Source of the DNA: CAVPDG01 sp963702535 | GTDB taxonomy: Bacteria; Chloroflexota; Anaerolineae; Anaerolineales; UBA4823 | Direction: 5' to 3' | Assembly (NCBI GenBank): GCA_963702535.1 | Contig: CAVPDG010000024.1 | Location: forward strand, 481,814 to 545,813 | Length of the DNA: 64,000 bases | Shown here: positions 1 through 9,342 of the stretch, piece by piece | Position numbering within the stretch: the first letter of the stretch is position 1 | Layout: each line of letters opens with the position of its first letter | Notes under the pieces: generated by a model | Told to the model about the DNA's origin: nothing | Database searches by the model: none | The model's input: the letters and a program-made list of their open reading frames with translations, nothing else | Translations under genes and position numbers: made by a program

Positions 1-1773
1 GAACAGCAGCGCCTTGCCATCCGGCGACCATTCCAGGTACCACACCGATTTGTAGCTGCCCAGCTCGCGGATTTCGCCGCTTGCCAGGTCCTGCACCACC
101 AGCGTGTGCTGTGTGCTCTCCGGTCCGCCCGGGTTGTTCAGGTATGCCAGTTGAGTCCCGTCTGGCGAGTAGACCGGGTAGAAGGAGTAACCCGGCTGTG
201 TTTCGGGCGTTACCTGCACCTCACCGCCCTGATTGGCGCGCGGGCGGGTGAAGATGCGCTCGCTGCCGTTGGGGGCGTAGCTCAACAGGTCGTACGCCAG
301 CGTCTCGCCGTCCGGCGACCAGTCGTAATTTCCCAGCGGGTCGCCCCAGGCGATGTATTTCCCGGCTTCGAAATCGTAATAGGTGAAGGGTCCCCTGCCT
401 TCCATGTACACCAGCTCGTCGAAGCTGATGAAGCGCCCGTCCGGCGACCAGGTCGGCAAGATCAGCGTATAGCCGTTTGCGGGTTCCACCAGCACGCTGC
501 TTTCTCCCGTATCCAGGTCGGTCTCGAAGATGCCCGTTGCCAGCGCCGGGTCGATCTCACCCCGGGCGGTGAAGTACGCCGGGTTTGAGCCAATCCCGTA
601 CGCCAGCCGGTGCGTCCCTGGCTTCCAGTCGAATCCCGCCGGTGGGGAGTCGGCGCTTTCATAGACCGCCTTGGCTTCGCCCGTCTCGGTGTTGTAAACC
701 CACAGCCCGAAGCTGTACTGCATCCCGGAGGTCACCGGTGTGCCCGCGTCCCGCCGCGCCGCGATGTAACGCCCGTCGGATGAGATCTTGGGGAAGTAGT
801 AGGTCACCGTGTCGCCACTGTTATCCATCCCGCTCGCGTCGCGGGTGATTTGCCGCGCCGGTCCGCCGGTCGGCTCTGAGATCCACAGGTTGCCGTCCCT
901 GCCGGTGTAGGCGAAGGTCAAGCCCAGGTTCTCGATGGGCATCGCCTCCGGCGATGTCCCTGTCCATTCGAATACGGTCTCCACGCCGTTGGCTGCGATG
1001 GTGTAAGTCGCCAGCGGCATTTCCGCCATGTTCAGCGGCACAGCGACGCGGAAGGGGATGCCCACCGGGTCGGGCGGGCAGGCTGGGTCTGCTGGTGTTG
1101 CGCTCAGGCTGATCTCGATCCGCTCTCCGCTCACCTGCTGCCTCACCTCGCCGAGCTGGGCGCACAGGTCGGGCAGCGTCCCGCTTGCCACCACCTCCAC
1201 CGGTATCGGCGAGCCAATCCCCACCTCTACGGACAAGCCTTCCACAACCAGCGGACGGACATCACCGGTCGGGTTTTGGCTGGGAGCTGCCGTTGGTGAC
1301 GAGGTATTGCTCCATTCAAAGCTGGTCTCGGCGCCGTTGACGGCTGCCGTGTACGTCCCGGCGGGCAAGGGGACCATATTGAGCGGTATTGCCATGCGAA
1401 ACGGCAGCCCAAGATGGTCCGGCGGGCAATCCGGGTCGGCAGGTCCAGCCAGGATGTTAATTTCAAAGCGGTTCCCGGATACTTGCTGCCTCACCTGCGC
1501 CACCTGGGCGCACAGGTCGGGCCACGTCCCGCTGGCGATCACCTCCACCGGGACCGGCGAGCCCACTCCGATCTGTACCTGTGCGTCAACGATCTCGACC
1601 GGGCGGGTCGGACCGGGCGCCTCGGTCGTTACCGCTGTCTCGGTTGCTGTGACCGGGGTCTCGGGCGCTTGCAGTGGCGTGCTCACAGCACCCGGCGCGG
1701 CGCAGGCGCCAAGCGCCAGTCCCAGCAGGGTGGCTAGTGTTCCGATTCTGAAGAAGAGTGTCTTAACTGTCAT
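1..1773 (-). CDS. Propeller lipoprotein (TolB-like), 3' end off window
   Basis: This is an uninterrupted frame from an ATG at 1773 to the left edge, so about 590 residues are visible and the C-terminus is missing. An N-terminal signal with lipobox LGAC (Cys24) predicts a lipid-anchored exported protein. After a Thr/Pro-rich linker come two copies of an approximately 85-residue module, at residues 58-144 and 176-261. Both copies contain GSPxPVEVxASGTxPDLC and end in TYTxAxNG. From about residue 285, repeated WSPDG(K/R) and SPDG motifs indicate a TolB/WD40-like beta-propeller. A GGAGGATCA ribosome site precedes the ATG. The function is unknown; a role in binding or sensing outside the cell is inference only. 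A propeller lipoprotein of similar style lies at 14079-15695, on the other side of the phage-like module. Confidence 0.85.
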   Translation of the reverse strand, partial: MTVKTLFFRIGTLATLLGLALGACAAPGAVSTPLQAPETPVTATETAVTTEAPGPTRPVEIVDAQVQIGVGSPVPVEVIASGTWPDLCAQVAQVRQQVSGNRFEINILAGPADPDCPPDHLGLPFRMAIPLNMVPLPAGTYTAAVNGAETSFEWSNTSSPTAAPSQNPTGDVRPLVVEGLSVEVGIGSPIPVEVVASGTLPDLCAQLGEVRQQVSGERIEISLSATPADPACPPDPVGIPFRVAVPLNMAEMPLATYTIAANGVETVFEWTGTSPEAMPIENLGLTFAYTGRDGNLWISEPTGGPARQITRDASGMDNSGDTVTYYFPKISSDGRYIAARRDAGTPVTSGMQYSFGLWVYNTETGEAKAVYESADSPPAGFDWKPGTHRLAYGIGSNPAYFTARGEIDPALATGIFETDLDTGESSVLVEPANGYTLILPTWSPDGRFISFDELVYMEGRGPFTYYDFEAGKYIAWGDPLGNYDWSPDGETLAYDLLSYAPNGSERIFTRPRANQGGEVQVTPETQPGYSFYPVYSPDGTQLAYLNNPGGPESTQHTLVVQDLASGEIRELGSYKSVWYLEWSPDGKALLF

Positions 1774-1804
1774 TGATCCTCCATAAATGTGTCGGCTTTG
1801 ATGG

Positions 1805-1837
1805 TTTAGACAGTATATAAGACGAAATTTGTCTAAA
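1805..1837. promoter_or_regulatory. Inverted repeat upstream of the propeller lipoprotein gene
   Basis: TTTAGACA at 1805-1812 is matched by TGTCTAAA at 1830-1837 with a 17-bp AT-rich spacer containing TATATAAG. It lies 32 bp upstream of the lipoprotein start. It could be an operator or a promoter-proximal hairpin. The exact promoter elements are not clear. Confidence 0.35.
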
Positions 1838-1956
1838 ATTGTTCCTTTGACGAGTTTTAAATTTCATCATAACCGCCGGGTTCCAATCCATTAAATCCGC
1901 TCCAGAAATCCGATTTCAGCCCTCACCCCAGGGGTGAATTATGGGGTGATTGAAGC

Positions 1957-1993
1957 TAGAACACTTGTTCTATTCTGGCTTTCCTGCTAGAAT
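1957..1993 (+). promoter_or_regulatory. SOS (LexA) box overlapping a sigma-70 promoter for the phage-like module
   Basis: TAGAACACTTGTTCTA (1957-1972) is a perfect palindrome and fits the GAAC-N4-GTTC LexA box known in Gram-positives and several other phyla. The right half TTGTTC (1965-1970) also serves as a -35 hexamer. It is followed by a 17-bp spacer and a good -10, TAGAAT (1988-1993). A repressor on the box would therefore cover the -35. The promoter reads toward the head-gene module starting at 2179, leaving about 180 bp of leader with small hairpins. DNA-damage control is an inference from the motif. Confidence 0.6.
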
Positions 1994-2178
1994 GCCCATA
2001 GTTTCCGGCGTGGGTGTGCCCCGCAGTACTTTGTGGGGTGGTTGCAGGCAAGGCAATCCGAGAAGTGTATCTTCTCTGGGAGAGCGAGTCCTTAACAATC
2101 CACGCCGGATTTGCGCGCTTTCCCTTTACACCTTCGCCTGCCATGCGCACCCACGCCGGGACCACCCGGCAATGAAAA

Positions 2179-2391
2179 ATGGACGAATGCAAAGTTTCTC
2201 AAGCCTCTGAAGACATCCTCAAGTCTGCCGTCGCACTCGAGCGCGACCTGCGCCGCCTGCGTCGTCTGCTGGCTCGCTGCCCCGCCTGCCAGGGTTGCTA
2301 CTGCCCGGCGCTGCTCGAGATCACTGGCGCCATCACCGCCGCGCTGCACAGCCTCCCCGTTGCCTGGGGTCTCAGCGACGATGAGTTATGA
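2179..2391 (+). CDS. Small Cys-rich phage-module protein, copy 1
   Basis: A 70-residue protein with a helical N-terminal half and a Cys cluster (CPACQGCYC) at about residues 34-42, possibly metal-binding. It aligns without gaps to the protein at 2784-2996: both have SE(D/E), L...L.RL...LA.C..C and a conserved Trp near the end. The two are therefore paralogues flanking the next gene. It is the first gene behind the SOS-box promoter, and its stop overlaps the ribosome-site region of the next gene. The family is not recognised. Confidence 0.6.
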   Translation: MDECKVSQASEDILKSAVALERDLRRLRRLLARCPACQGCYCPALLEITGAITAALHSLPVAWGLSDDEL

Positions 2392-2399
2392 GGAGAACA

Positions 2400-2794
2400 A
2401 TGGACCAGCCACCGACTCCCCCCAAGAAGCGCCCCGGAGGCGCTAAGACCGTTCACACCAACGCAGTCAAGCACGGGTTTTACTCGCGCCGCTTCCGGGA
2501 AGCGGAGGTCAGCGAGCTTGACGCTTCGATGGCGAGCGGGCTGGTGGATGAGATTGCAGCGATTAAGGTTGTGATGCGCCGCCTCTTCGAAGCTGCGTCT
2601 GACCAGCAAGAGGAATTCGCCGGAAGAACTTAGCCAACCTGCTAACGCTGATGTCACAGACCGGCGTCAAGCTGGCTAGCATGATGCGCACTCAAAAGCT
2701 GCTGGGGGGAGACCAGGACCAGGAAGTAGCCAACGCAGTTACAAATGCTCTCAGATCTGTGATGAAAGGCTGGAAAATATACGATGGTCAATAA
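2400..2794 (+). CDS. HGFYS-motif protein, probable small terminase-like (frame broken near 2625)
   Basis: Reading starts at ATG 2400 behind AGGAG; an ATG at 2388 is the alternative. The N-terminus carries a basic Pro/Lys segment and the motif KHGFYSRRF, common in small phage and plasmid proteins encoded just before terminase genes. One base shift near 2620-2630 separates this from the C-terminal half (NLLTLMSQTGVKLASMM and onward), which ends at 2794. The joined product is about 130 residues. Position upstream of the large terminase suggests DNA recognition for packaging, but this is inference. Confidence 0.6.
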
Positions 2795-2996
2795 CGTCAC
2801 CTGCCCGGTGTTGACAATTAGCGAAGAAGTTGTCCACGACGCGGATAGGCTGAGACATTCACTGCAGCGCCTGGGCAAGGCGCTGGCTGGCTGCGAGATG
2901 TGTCCGGTGATCGATTGCCAGCTGCAGGAGCAAATAAACTACCAGGTGGAAGTAGCAATCCGGTCAGTGGCTGGCGAATGGAAGATCTATGCCTGA
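2784..2996 (+). CDS. Small Cys-rich phage-module protein, copy 2
   Basis: A 70-residue protein that overlaps the end of the preceding gene by 11 bp and the start of the next by 8 bp, so it is translationally coupled. It is colinear with the protein at 2179-2391: the SEE start, L...LQRL spacing, CEMC and the later Cys, and the VAGEW end occupy matching positions. It lacks one of the Cys residues of copy 1. Function unknown. Confidence 0.6.
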   Translation: MVNNVTCPVLTISEEVVHDADRLRHSLQRLGKALAGCEMCPVIDCQLQEQINYQVEVAIRSVAGEWKIYA

Positions 2997-3264
2997 CGCT
3001 TCTTCGGACCTGATTGCAGAGCAACTCAGCCACGCGCTGGATCTAATCAAGGCGGAGAACGGCGCTACACGTCTCAGGCTGGATCACGAAAGCGAAGTCA
3101 TGCGGCTTGCAGCTCGACGAGCTGAAAGACTGGAAGGAGATGCTGAGCAACGTCTACGCGCCGTGCAAGACAGCGCAACGCAATTCAAGGTACTGGCAGG
3201 CTTAGCGACCGGCGGCGGCTTGGTTAGCCTGATTGCCTTGCTCAAGGTATTGACCGGGTTATAA
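2989..3264 (+). CDS. Coiled-coil protein with C-terminal membrane segment
   Basis: About 91 residues. The first 60 are charged and predicted helical or coiled-coil (LIKAENGATRLRLDHESE; RLRAVQDSATQFKV). The last 25 are hydrophobic and glycine-rich (GLATGGGLVSLIALLKVL), consistent with one membrane helix. The start overlaps the previous stop. An alternative frame in the middle (LQLDELKDWKEM) also looks protein-like, so a compensating pair of indels near 3105-3150 is possible. The architecture resembles small phage proteins near packaging genes. Role unknown. Confidence 0.55.
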   Translation: MPDASSDLIAEQLSHALDLIKAENGATRLRLDHESEVMRLAARRAERLEGDAEQRLRAVQDSATQFKVLAGLATGGGLVSLIALLKVLTGL

Positions 3265-3290
3265 ACATTATTCGGGGGAATTTATGTCAT

Positions 3291-4861
3291 ATGGACTTAG
3301 TTCTCGGGTTAGCGCACATCTACCAACACCCCCTGGACTTTGTGGAAGCTGGCAGCGGTCTCAAGCTGAGATACTACCAGCAAGAAGCAGCGATTGCGAT
3401 CATCGACTCGGTGATGCAAAAGAAAGGCATGAGCTTCTGCGTGATCTTCCCCAGGCAATCGGGGAAAAACGAGCTGCAAGCGCAGATAGAAACCTACCTG
3501 CTCTCCGCCTGCCAGCTGCTGGATGCGGAGATTGTGAAAGTATCTCCCACCTGGAAACCCCAAACTCTCAATGCCATGCGCCGGTTAGAGCGCGTAATAG
3601 CCAGGAACATCACAACCCGGGGCAACTGGCGCAAGGAAAGCGGCTATATCTACCGCGTTGGTCGAGCACGGATCTTCTTTCTCTCCGGCGGTCCGACTGC
3701 CAACGTGGTAGGGGCAACGGCATCCACGCTGCTAGAGTGCGACGAAGCGCAAGATGTGACGATCGAGAAATGGGACAAGGACTTCGCACCGATGGCAGCC
3801 AGCACGAACGCCACGCGTGTATTTTGGGGTACGGTGTGGACCAGCGAAGACTCTCCTCGCTCAGGGAGATGCGCAACTGCCAGGCGCAAGAGCAAAGAGA
3901 CCAGGTCAAGCGGGTGTTCCTGATGGATGCTGATAACGTGCGCGCCGAAGTGCCAGCCTATGGCATTTATGTGGATGAGCAGGTCAGCAAGCTGGGCAGG
4001 AATCATCCTTTTGTGAAGACACAATACTTCTCCGAAGAGATTGACGCCGAAGGCGGCATGTTTAACCCAGCCCGGCGCGCACTGATGCAAGGCTCTCACC
4101 CGTTCTTAACTCAACCGGTGACAGGTAAATCTACGCCATGCTGCTGGATGTGGCAGGCATTGACGAAAATGCAACCGACTCCAGCATGATCGACGAGGGC
4201 GAAATCAAGAACGCCGGTCGAGATTCAACTGCAGTAACGATTGTCGAGGTCGATCTTGCCAGCGTGGAAGATGAGCTGATTAAAGCTCCTACTTACCATG
4301 TGGTTTACCGGCAATCCTGGAAGGGCATTAAGCATACAACCCTCTACGGGCAGATCAAGGCAATTGCTGAGCACTGGCAGATTAAGCACCTGGTTGCTGA
4401 TGCAACCGGCGTCGGCGCCGGTCTGGTTTCTTTTCTGGATAAGGCTCTGCCTGGCAAGGTGATCGCGTTCCTATTCACCAGCAAGACAAAAAGCGAGCTG
4501 GGTTGGAATTACATCAGCGTCATCGAAACTGGCAGGTATAAAGAATACCTGTGCCAGGAAAATTACCAGTACAAAGGCGCAGCCTTGCAGCTCGGTCACG
4601 AGCTGCAGGCAGAATTCTGGACTCAAGTAGAAAACTGCCAGATGGCGATACTAGACGGTCCGCAAAAGCTGATGCGTTGGGGCGTACCGGATGGCACAAG
4701 AGACCCGGCAAGCGGCGAGCTGATGCACGATGATTTGTTGATCTCTGCTGCATTGTGCAGCTGAGCTGGACAAACTGACCTGGGGCATGGGGAAAAGCGC
4801 GGTGGTTGAAGCAACAACTGACATTATCTCGGACATGGATCTCGAAAGGAAGCGATACTAA
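3291..4861 (+). CDS. Phage terminase large subunit (frame broken near 3840, 4130, 4760)
   Basis: This is the ATPase-nuclease motor that packages DNA into procapsids. The N-terminal ATPase part has a Walker-A-like FPRQSGKNE and Walker B with catalytic acidic residues LLECDEAQD. After a shift near 3840 the linker continues (FVKTQYFSEEIDAEGGMF). After another near 4130 the RNase-H-like nuclease domain follows, with Asp-containing motifs LLDVAGIDE, VADATGVGAG and HDDLLISAA. A final shift near 4760 leads to a stop at 4859-4861. The joined length is about 520 residues, normal for the family. Its end overlaps the next ATG (TAATG). Confidence 0.9.
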
Positions 4862-5117
4862 TGCCGACGCTTGAGAAAAACCATCACAGGCAATGTAACA
4901 GATGCTTTGAGCACCCGGTTGACCGCCTGGCGGGCGCCGTTGTCGCCGTGGCGCTTTCGACGCCACGAATGAGCGCCGTAGAAAAACAAAGAGGAACAAT
5001 TCACGACACAACCGGCGCTATGCTCAGCGCCGTGACCAGGCGAAGGCATGGCTGCAAGAGCATGGCGTTTACTGGCTCGAAGCGCTTGAGCTGGAACCTG
5101 CACTATTCTCGAGGTGA
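4861..5117 (+). CDS. Small basic phage protein (frame broken)
   Basis: The ATG at 4861 overlaps the terminase stop. No single frame looks right throughout. The 3' half reads well in one frame as HNRRYAQRRDQAKAWLQEHG followed by VYWLEALELEP, ending at the TGA at 5115-5117. The 5' part reads better in another frame. The joined product is about 85 residues and strongly basic. It sits between terminase and portal genes. The family is not recognised. Confidence 0.45.
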
Positions 5118-5120
5118 TTG

Positions 5121-6496
5121 ATGAGTATCAGGGAAAGTCTTGCAAACTGGATCAGGGGCGGAGCGCAGCGAAGCCCCGTGAAGCTGTCGGCGGTGACGGT
5201 GAAGATTGACGATCGCGAGGGTTGGCAGTCTTTGACCGGCAGACCGCAGGACTACGACGCCGGTACGATTATCGAGCTGTACAACGACTCGCTCGAAGCC
5301 TGGCGCAAGAACCCGATAGCCTGGCGGATCATTGCCATTACGACAGATTACGTGATCGGTGACCGGATTGCCATCACCAGCCCGAAACGGGATCTCGCTC
5401 GCTTCATTGCCGCGTTCTGGAATCACCCGCAGAACCGGCTCGACCTGCGCCTGGAAGCGATGAGCGATGAATTGAGCCAGGTCCGGCGACCTGTTCGTGG
5501 CGCTCTTCCGCAACCCGCTGGATGGGATGAGCTACATCCGGTTTGTCACCAAGGATCGCATTCAGCAAATCGAAACCGCTCCCCACGATTGGGAAACTGA
5601 GCTGGTGTACTACGAGGTGCAGGACACCGGCGAACCCAGGCGCTGGTACGCTCCAGAGCACCCGGAAGCCAGCAAGCAGCCGGCAATCATGCTGCACTAC
5701 TCGGTAAACCGTCCGGTTGGGGCGCTGATGGGGGAAAGCGACCTGACCACGATGCTGCCCTGGCTGCAGCGATATAGCCGGATGCTCGAGGACCGGGTAC
5801 GCCTGCATTGGGCGATGCGTGCTTTCCTGTGGATCGTCACTGTACCGTCCACGAAGATCAACGAAAAGCAGCAGCAGTATGCCAACCCGATGGACGCCGG
5901 TAGCATCATTGTGAAGGATGACCAGGAAGTATGGGAAGCGGTCAACCCGTCCCTCCACGGAGCTGATGCCTCGCACGATATGAAAGCGGTACGCGGCATG
6001 ATCGACGCCGGCAGCGGCTACCCGCCTCACTGGCGGGGTGAAGCAGCTGACGCCAACCTGGCTACGGCGCAAGCGATGCAAGGACCGACTGAGCGCCACC
6101 TGGCGCGACGGCAAAAGTATTTCAACTTCATGCTCAAGGACATTCTGTACCACGGCTACCAACGGGCGGTAGAAGTGGGCAAAGCGAGGAATATCCAGAT
6201 CGGCGACTACGAGGATACGTTTATCGTGTCCAGTCCTGACGTTAGCCGGACGGACAACGAAAGCTTAGCCAGGTCGGCAAAGGATCTGACGCGAGCCTTC
6301 CAAACGCTGGCAGCGCAGCTGCCAGGCAGATCGCAGGCGCTCAGCCGGCTGATGCTGAAGCTCTTCGCCAGGTTTCGCCGGCGAACCGATGACGGATAGC
6401 GCCATGGAAGAGATCTTGCGCGAGGCTGAACAAAACCCTCACCCGGCGCCGGCTGCGTCCCCATCCAACCAGGAGAAACCCAAGGATGAAAAGTAA
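5121..6496 (+). CDS. Phage portal protein (frame broken near 5490 and 6375)
   Basis: Begins MSIRESLANWIRGG at ATG 5121, four bases after the previous stop. Portal-like content includes a helical N-terminus, YVIGDRIAI, then after a shift near 5490 a long segment typical of portal cores (ALFRNPLDGMSYIRFV; MLHYSVNRPVGALMGESDL; PHWRGEAADANLATAQAM). A second shift near 6375 extends the protein through an acidic, Pro-rich tail (MEEILREAEQNPHPAPAA) to the TAA at 6494-6496. Total is about 455 residues, normal for a portal that forms the dodecameric entry pore. Gene order terminase-portal-protease-capsid supports the call. Confidence 0.82.
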
Positions 6497-6827
6497 GGCG
6501 GGAAAAGGGAGCGGAGCGGCGGCTCTGCGTACTTCAGCAGTGCCGCAAAACCTGACCGGGAAGCGAAGCGAAGGCAGCCGTACTTTGGCCCCGGAGCGGA
6601 ACGACCGGGCTGGTTTTAGCGCAGCGACCGATAGGCAGCGCTGCCGCATGCGCAGTACCATGAGCGCCTTCAAGGCTGCGCTGCCGTTCCCGCAAGCCCA
6701 TCCAACGAGATTTGCTCAGCGCAGCTTGCGTTCTTTGCAGCAGCGCGTGAGCATTACAAATGTTTCTGCCCAAGGCGTCTGGCGTTCAGCGGCGCGTGCA
6801 TCTGCCGCCGTTCAGGCGGCGTCTTAG
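6486..6827 (+). CDS. Unassigned ORF in the portal-protease gap
   Basis: The 340 bp between portal and protease carry an open frame of 113 residues, rich in Ala, Arg and Ser, with no recognisable domain. Another frame (REAKRRQPYFGPGAERPG) also looks protein-like, so the true gene may be broken by an indel. In related modules a head-morphogenesis protein often lies here, but nothing in the sequence confirms that. Confidence 0.22.
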   Translation: MKSKAGKGSGAAALRTSAVPQNLTGKRSEGSRTLAPERNDRAGFSAATDRQRCRMRSTMSAFKAALPFPQAHPTRFAQRSLRSLQQRVSITNVSAQGVWRSAARASAAVQAAS

Positions 6828-6839
6828 GAGCATGTAATC

Positions 6840-7385
6840 ATGGACAATGAACAAGAGCAAATCAGCCTGTCCCTCGGCGAGGTATTTGCCAGCGACAAGA
6901 AGCGGCGGGAATACAAGTGTCGCTTCGTGCAAGCGGGTCGGATACGGCGCGCTGGCAACCTACCCAGCAATATTGTGATTGAGGCGGCAGCGCTGCAAGC
7001 GGCTGTCATGGAAGCGAAGTTTGATGCCCGGGCGGTGTTCGTGGATCATCGCGGGCTGTGGGAAGGTCCATCTCTCCGTAACCTGGCAGGTGTAACCTGC
7101 CAGGTGGAGTACAACGAGCAAGAGAAAGCGGTTTACGGCGTGGTGCGGCTCTATGAAACCGCAGCCGGCGTAGCCGGCCTGCTGGATGAGCTGCTCGCCG
7201 AAGGCGAGCAGGCGCCAGACATGGGCTTTCGTATTGTGTTCTGGCCGGTGTGGAAGATCGCCGAAGGCGAAAAAGACAGGACGATAACCGGCATTAAGCA
7301 CGTGGAATCAGTTGACCTGGTGTTTGAACCGGCTGCGGATGGCCGGATTATTCAGGCGCTTCAGCGCCAATTATGCAGGAGGTAA
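6840..7385 (+). CDS. Prohead (capsid maturation) protease-like protein
   Basis: 181 residues starting at ATG 6840 behind TTAGGAG. Features typical of caudoviral maturation proteases are the segment ARAVFVDHRGLWEGPSLRN, with a candidate catalytic His followed by a Gly/Pro loop, and the later GIKHVESVDLVFEPAAD, resembling the S(V)DLVxxPA motif of the family. The nucleophilic Ser is likely in this VESVDLV motif. The product would cleave the scaffold and capsid precursor. It lies directly before the capsid gene, five bases from its ATG. Confidence 0.7.
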   Translation: MDNEQEQISLSLGEVFASDKKRREYKCRFVQAGRIRRAGNLPSNIVIEAAALQAAVMEAKFDARAVFVDHRGLWEGPSLRNLAGVTCQVEYNEQEKAVYGVVRLYETAAGVAGLLDELLAEGEQAPDMGFRIVFWPVWKIAEGEKDRTITGIKHVESVDLVFEPAADGRIIQALQRQLCRR

Positions 7386-7389
7386 CGAA

Positions 7390-8802
7390 ATGGCAAAACC
7401 CGAAGATGTTACCCCTCCTCAAGTGAATACCCCTGTAAACGAGGAGTGGGACCTGGCAGTAAGGAAAGCGGCTGCAAGTAGCATCATTGCTGCAAGCGGT
7501 CTGCCGGCTGCCAGCCGTGAGCGGCTTGCCGCTCAGTCATACGCCACGCCTGACGCGGTGGAAGAAGCGATCACCAAGGAACGGGCTTACCTGGCTGCGC
7601 TGAACCAGGATAAGGTGATCGATATCGGCGGCCTGGCGCCGCGTGGATCGAGCATCCAGGCAGGCATGACCGGTATTGACCGGGTGCGCCTGGCTGCTGA
7701 GGCGCTGCTGCAAGGAACCAAGCCTGCCGGCGATGTTCCGCCCGTCTCGGGCGTGCGGGAGCTGTACATCCTGCTCTCCGGTGACTACGAGATGACCGGC
7801 CTGTTCCACAGCGACCGGGTGTACCTGGCGAACGTGAACAGCTCGACCATGGCGGGCATGGTTGCCAATGCGCTCAACAAAGCGGTTGTGAACCTGTTCC
7901 AAGAGTACCCGCGCTGGTGGGAACCGGTGACTCAAATCATGGACTTCTCTTCGCCTGCAGCAGGTGAAGTGGATCACCCTGGGCGGCGTGGGTGAGCTGC
8001 CGACCGTGGCGGAAGGCGCAGCCTACACGGAAATGACCTGGGACGACCAGACCGAAACCGCCACGTTCGTCAAGAAAGGCGGCTACCTGGGGATCACCCT
8101 GGAAGCGATCGACAAGGACGACACGCGCAAGCTGCAGGCAGCGCCCCGGGCGCTGGCTCAGGCAGCCTGGCTGACCCTGAGCAAAGGCGTCTCGGGCGTG
8201 TTCACGGACAATACCGGCGTACCGGTCCAACCCTGGCTGACACCGGTGCGCTGTTCAATGCGACCGCAGTCACCAGCGCCGGCGGGCATGCCAACCTGGG
8301 AACAACGGCGCTGAGTATCACCACCTGGGCAGCGGCTCGCCTGGCGATGCGCAAGCAAACCGAGGTTAACTCGGCTGAACGCCTGGGCGCCATCACGGCG
8401 CCGAAGTACCTGCTCGTTCCGCCGGATCTGGAGATCACTGCTCTGCAGATCATGGCAAGCCAGCATGATTACAGCTATGCCGTAGCCAACTCGCCGAACG
8501 GTCCCGAGAACGTGTTCAGCGAGGGCGACGCGCACAATGCCAGGCTCAACTATGCGCGCAGGCGCGTGATTGTGGTTGACCTGTGGACGGATACCAACAA
8601 CTGGGCGGCTGTGGCTGATCCCAACCTGTACCCGACGATCGGGTCTGGGCTTCCGCTACGGCAGGACGCCGGAGATCTTCAGCGTTGCCAGCCCGACCGC
8701 GGGCTTATGTTCAGCAACGACACTCTCCCGGTTAAAGTCCGCTACTTCTTCGCTGTTGGTCCGATGGATTGGCGCGGGCTTTACAAGGCGAACGTAGCGT
8801 AA
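7390..8802 (+). CDS. Major capsid protein with N-terminal scaffold-like region (Mu gpT-like; frame broken near 7965, 8220, 8645)
   Basis: Reading starts MAKPEDVTPP behind AGGAGG. The first 110 residues are helical and acidic, like a scaffold or delta domain that the preceding protease would remove. The capsid part follows: YILLSGDYEMTGLFHSDRVY, then after a shift WITLGGVGELPTVAEGAAYT, then APKYLLVPPDLEITALQI, and after the last shift GFRYGRTPEIFSVASPTAG and PVKVRYFFAVGPMDWRGLYK. This C-terminal signature is typical of Mu gpT-like capsid proteins. Joined length is about 470 residues. Four in-order segments give good confidence despite the broken frame. Confidence 0.8.
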
Positions 8803-8881
8803 GACTCTATACCTACACCCTATCCCCCTTCCCGCAGGGAAGGGGATGACTAGAAAATGGTTGAAGACGGAGGTTATAACC

Positions 8882-9232
8882 ATGCGACTCTATCAAGTAC
8901 CTTTTCACGTGACTGGCACACTGGCGGCGAACCTGTCCATTGTATGGGTTGCGCCGTTCGACTGTCAGCTGGTGCACGTCTCGGCGGTTGGCTCAATGCC
9001 AATAACGGTATTCTCGATATCGGCACAACCAGCTCGGCGGAGGCGTATGTCAAGGATAAGGACATTGGCGACTCCAATGTTCCGGCGACTGTCACGCGGC
9101 ACCGGTTTTGTCGGCGAGCAGTTTCCGCACATCGTGAAGGATACCGTTATCGCTGTTGCGCTGGATTACGATGGCGCCGGCGGAACGGCGGCGGCGAACT
9201 TCACGCTCGTGCTGACGTTCGAAGTCGGGTAG
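8882..9232 (+). CDS. Small head protein, possible decoration or head-fibre (frame broken near 8995 and 9100)
   Basis: Starts MRLYQVPFHVTGTLAAN at 8882. Three in-order fragments are joined by two shifts: the N-terminus, NANNGILDIGTTSSAEAYVK, and FVGEQFPHIVKDTVIAVALD through FTLVLTFEVG. The joined product is about 115 residues, mostly beta-strand in character. It directly follows the major capsid gene, a common place for decoration or head-completion proteins. The role is inferred from position only. Confidence 0.5.
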   Translation: MRLYQVPFHVTGTLAANLSIVWVAPFDCQLVHVSAVGSMPITVFSISAQPARRRRMSRIRTLATPMFRRLSRGTGFVGEQFPHIVKDTVIAVALDYDGAGGTAAANFTLVLTFEVG

Positions 9233-9342
9233 CCGTCAACGGATTTTGTCACCGGATTGAGCGGATTTAAGTGCTCTACCTGTGGGAGGCGTGGGGGAGC
9301 GGCTGGATTGATCATCCTATGCCGCTCCCCCAGGAGAAAACG

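Noticed and set aside
3284..4189. Alternative 301-codon frame beginning at the ATG upstream of the terminase
   Set aside because: Its first 185 codons lack any terminase motif; only the part after about 3845 is real, as the continuation of the terminase after a frame shift.
6341..6673. 110-residue minus-strand open frame across the portal end and following gap
   Set aside because: Antisense to a well-supported portal gene, basic low-complexity composition and no ribosome site.
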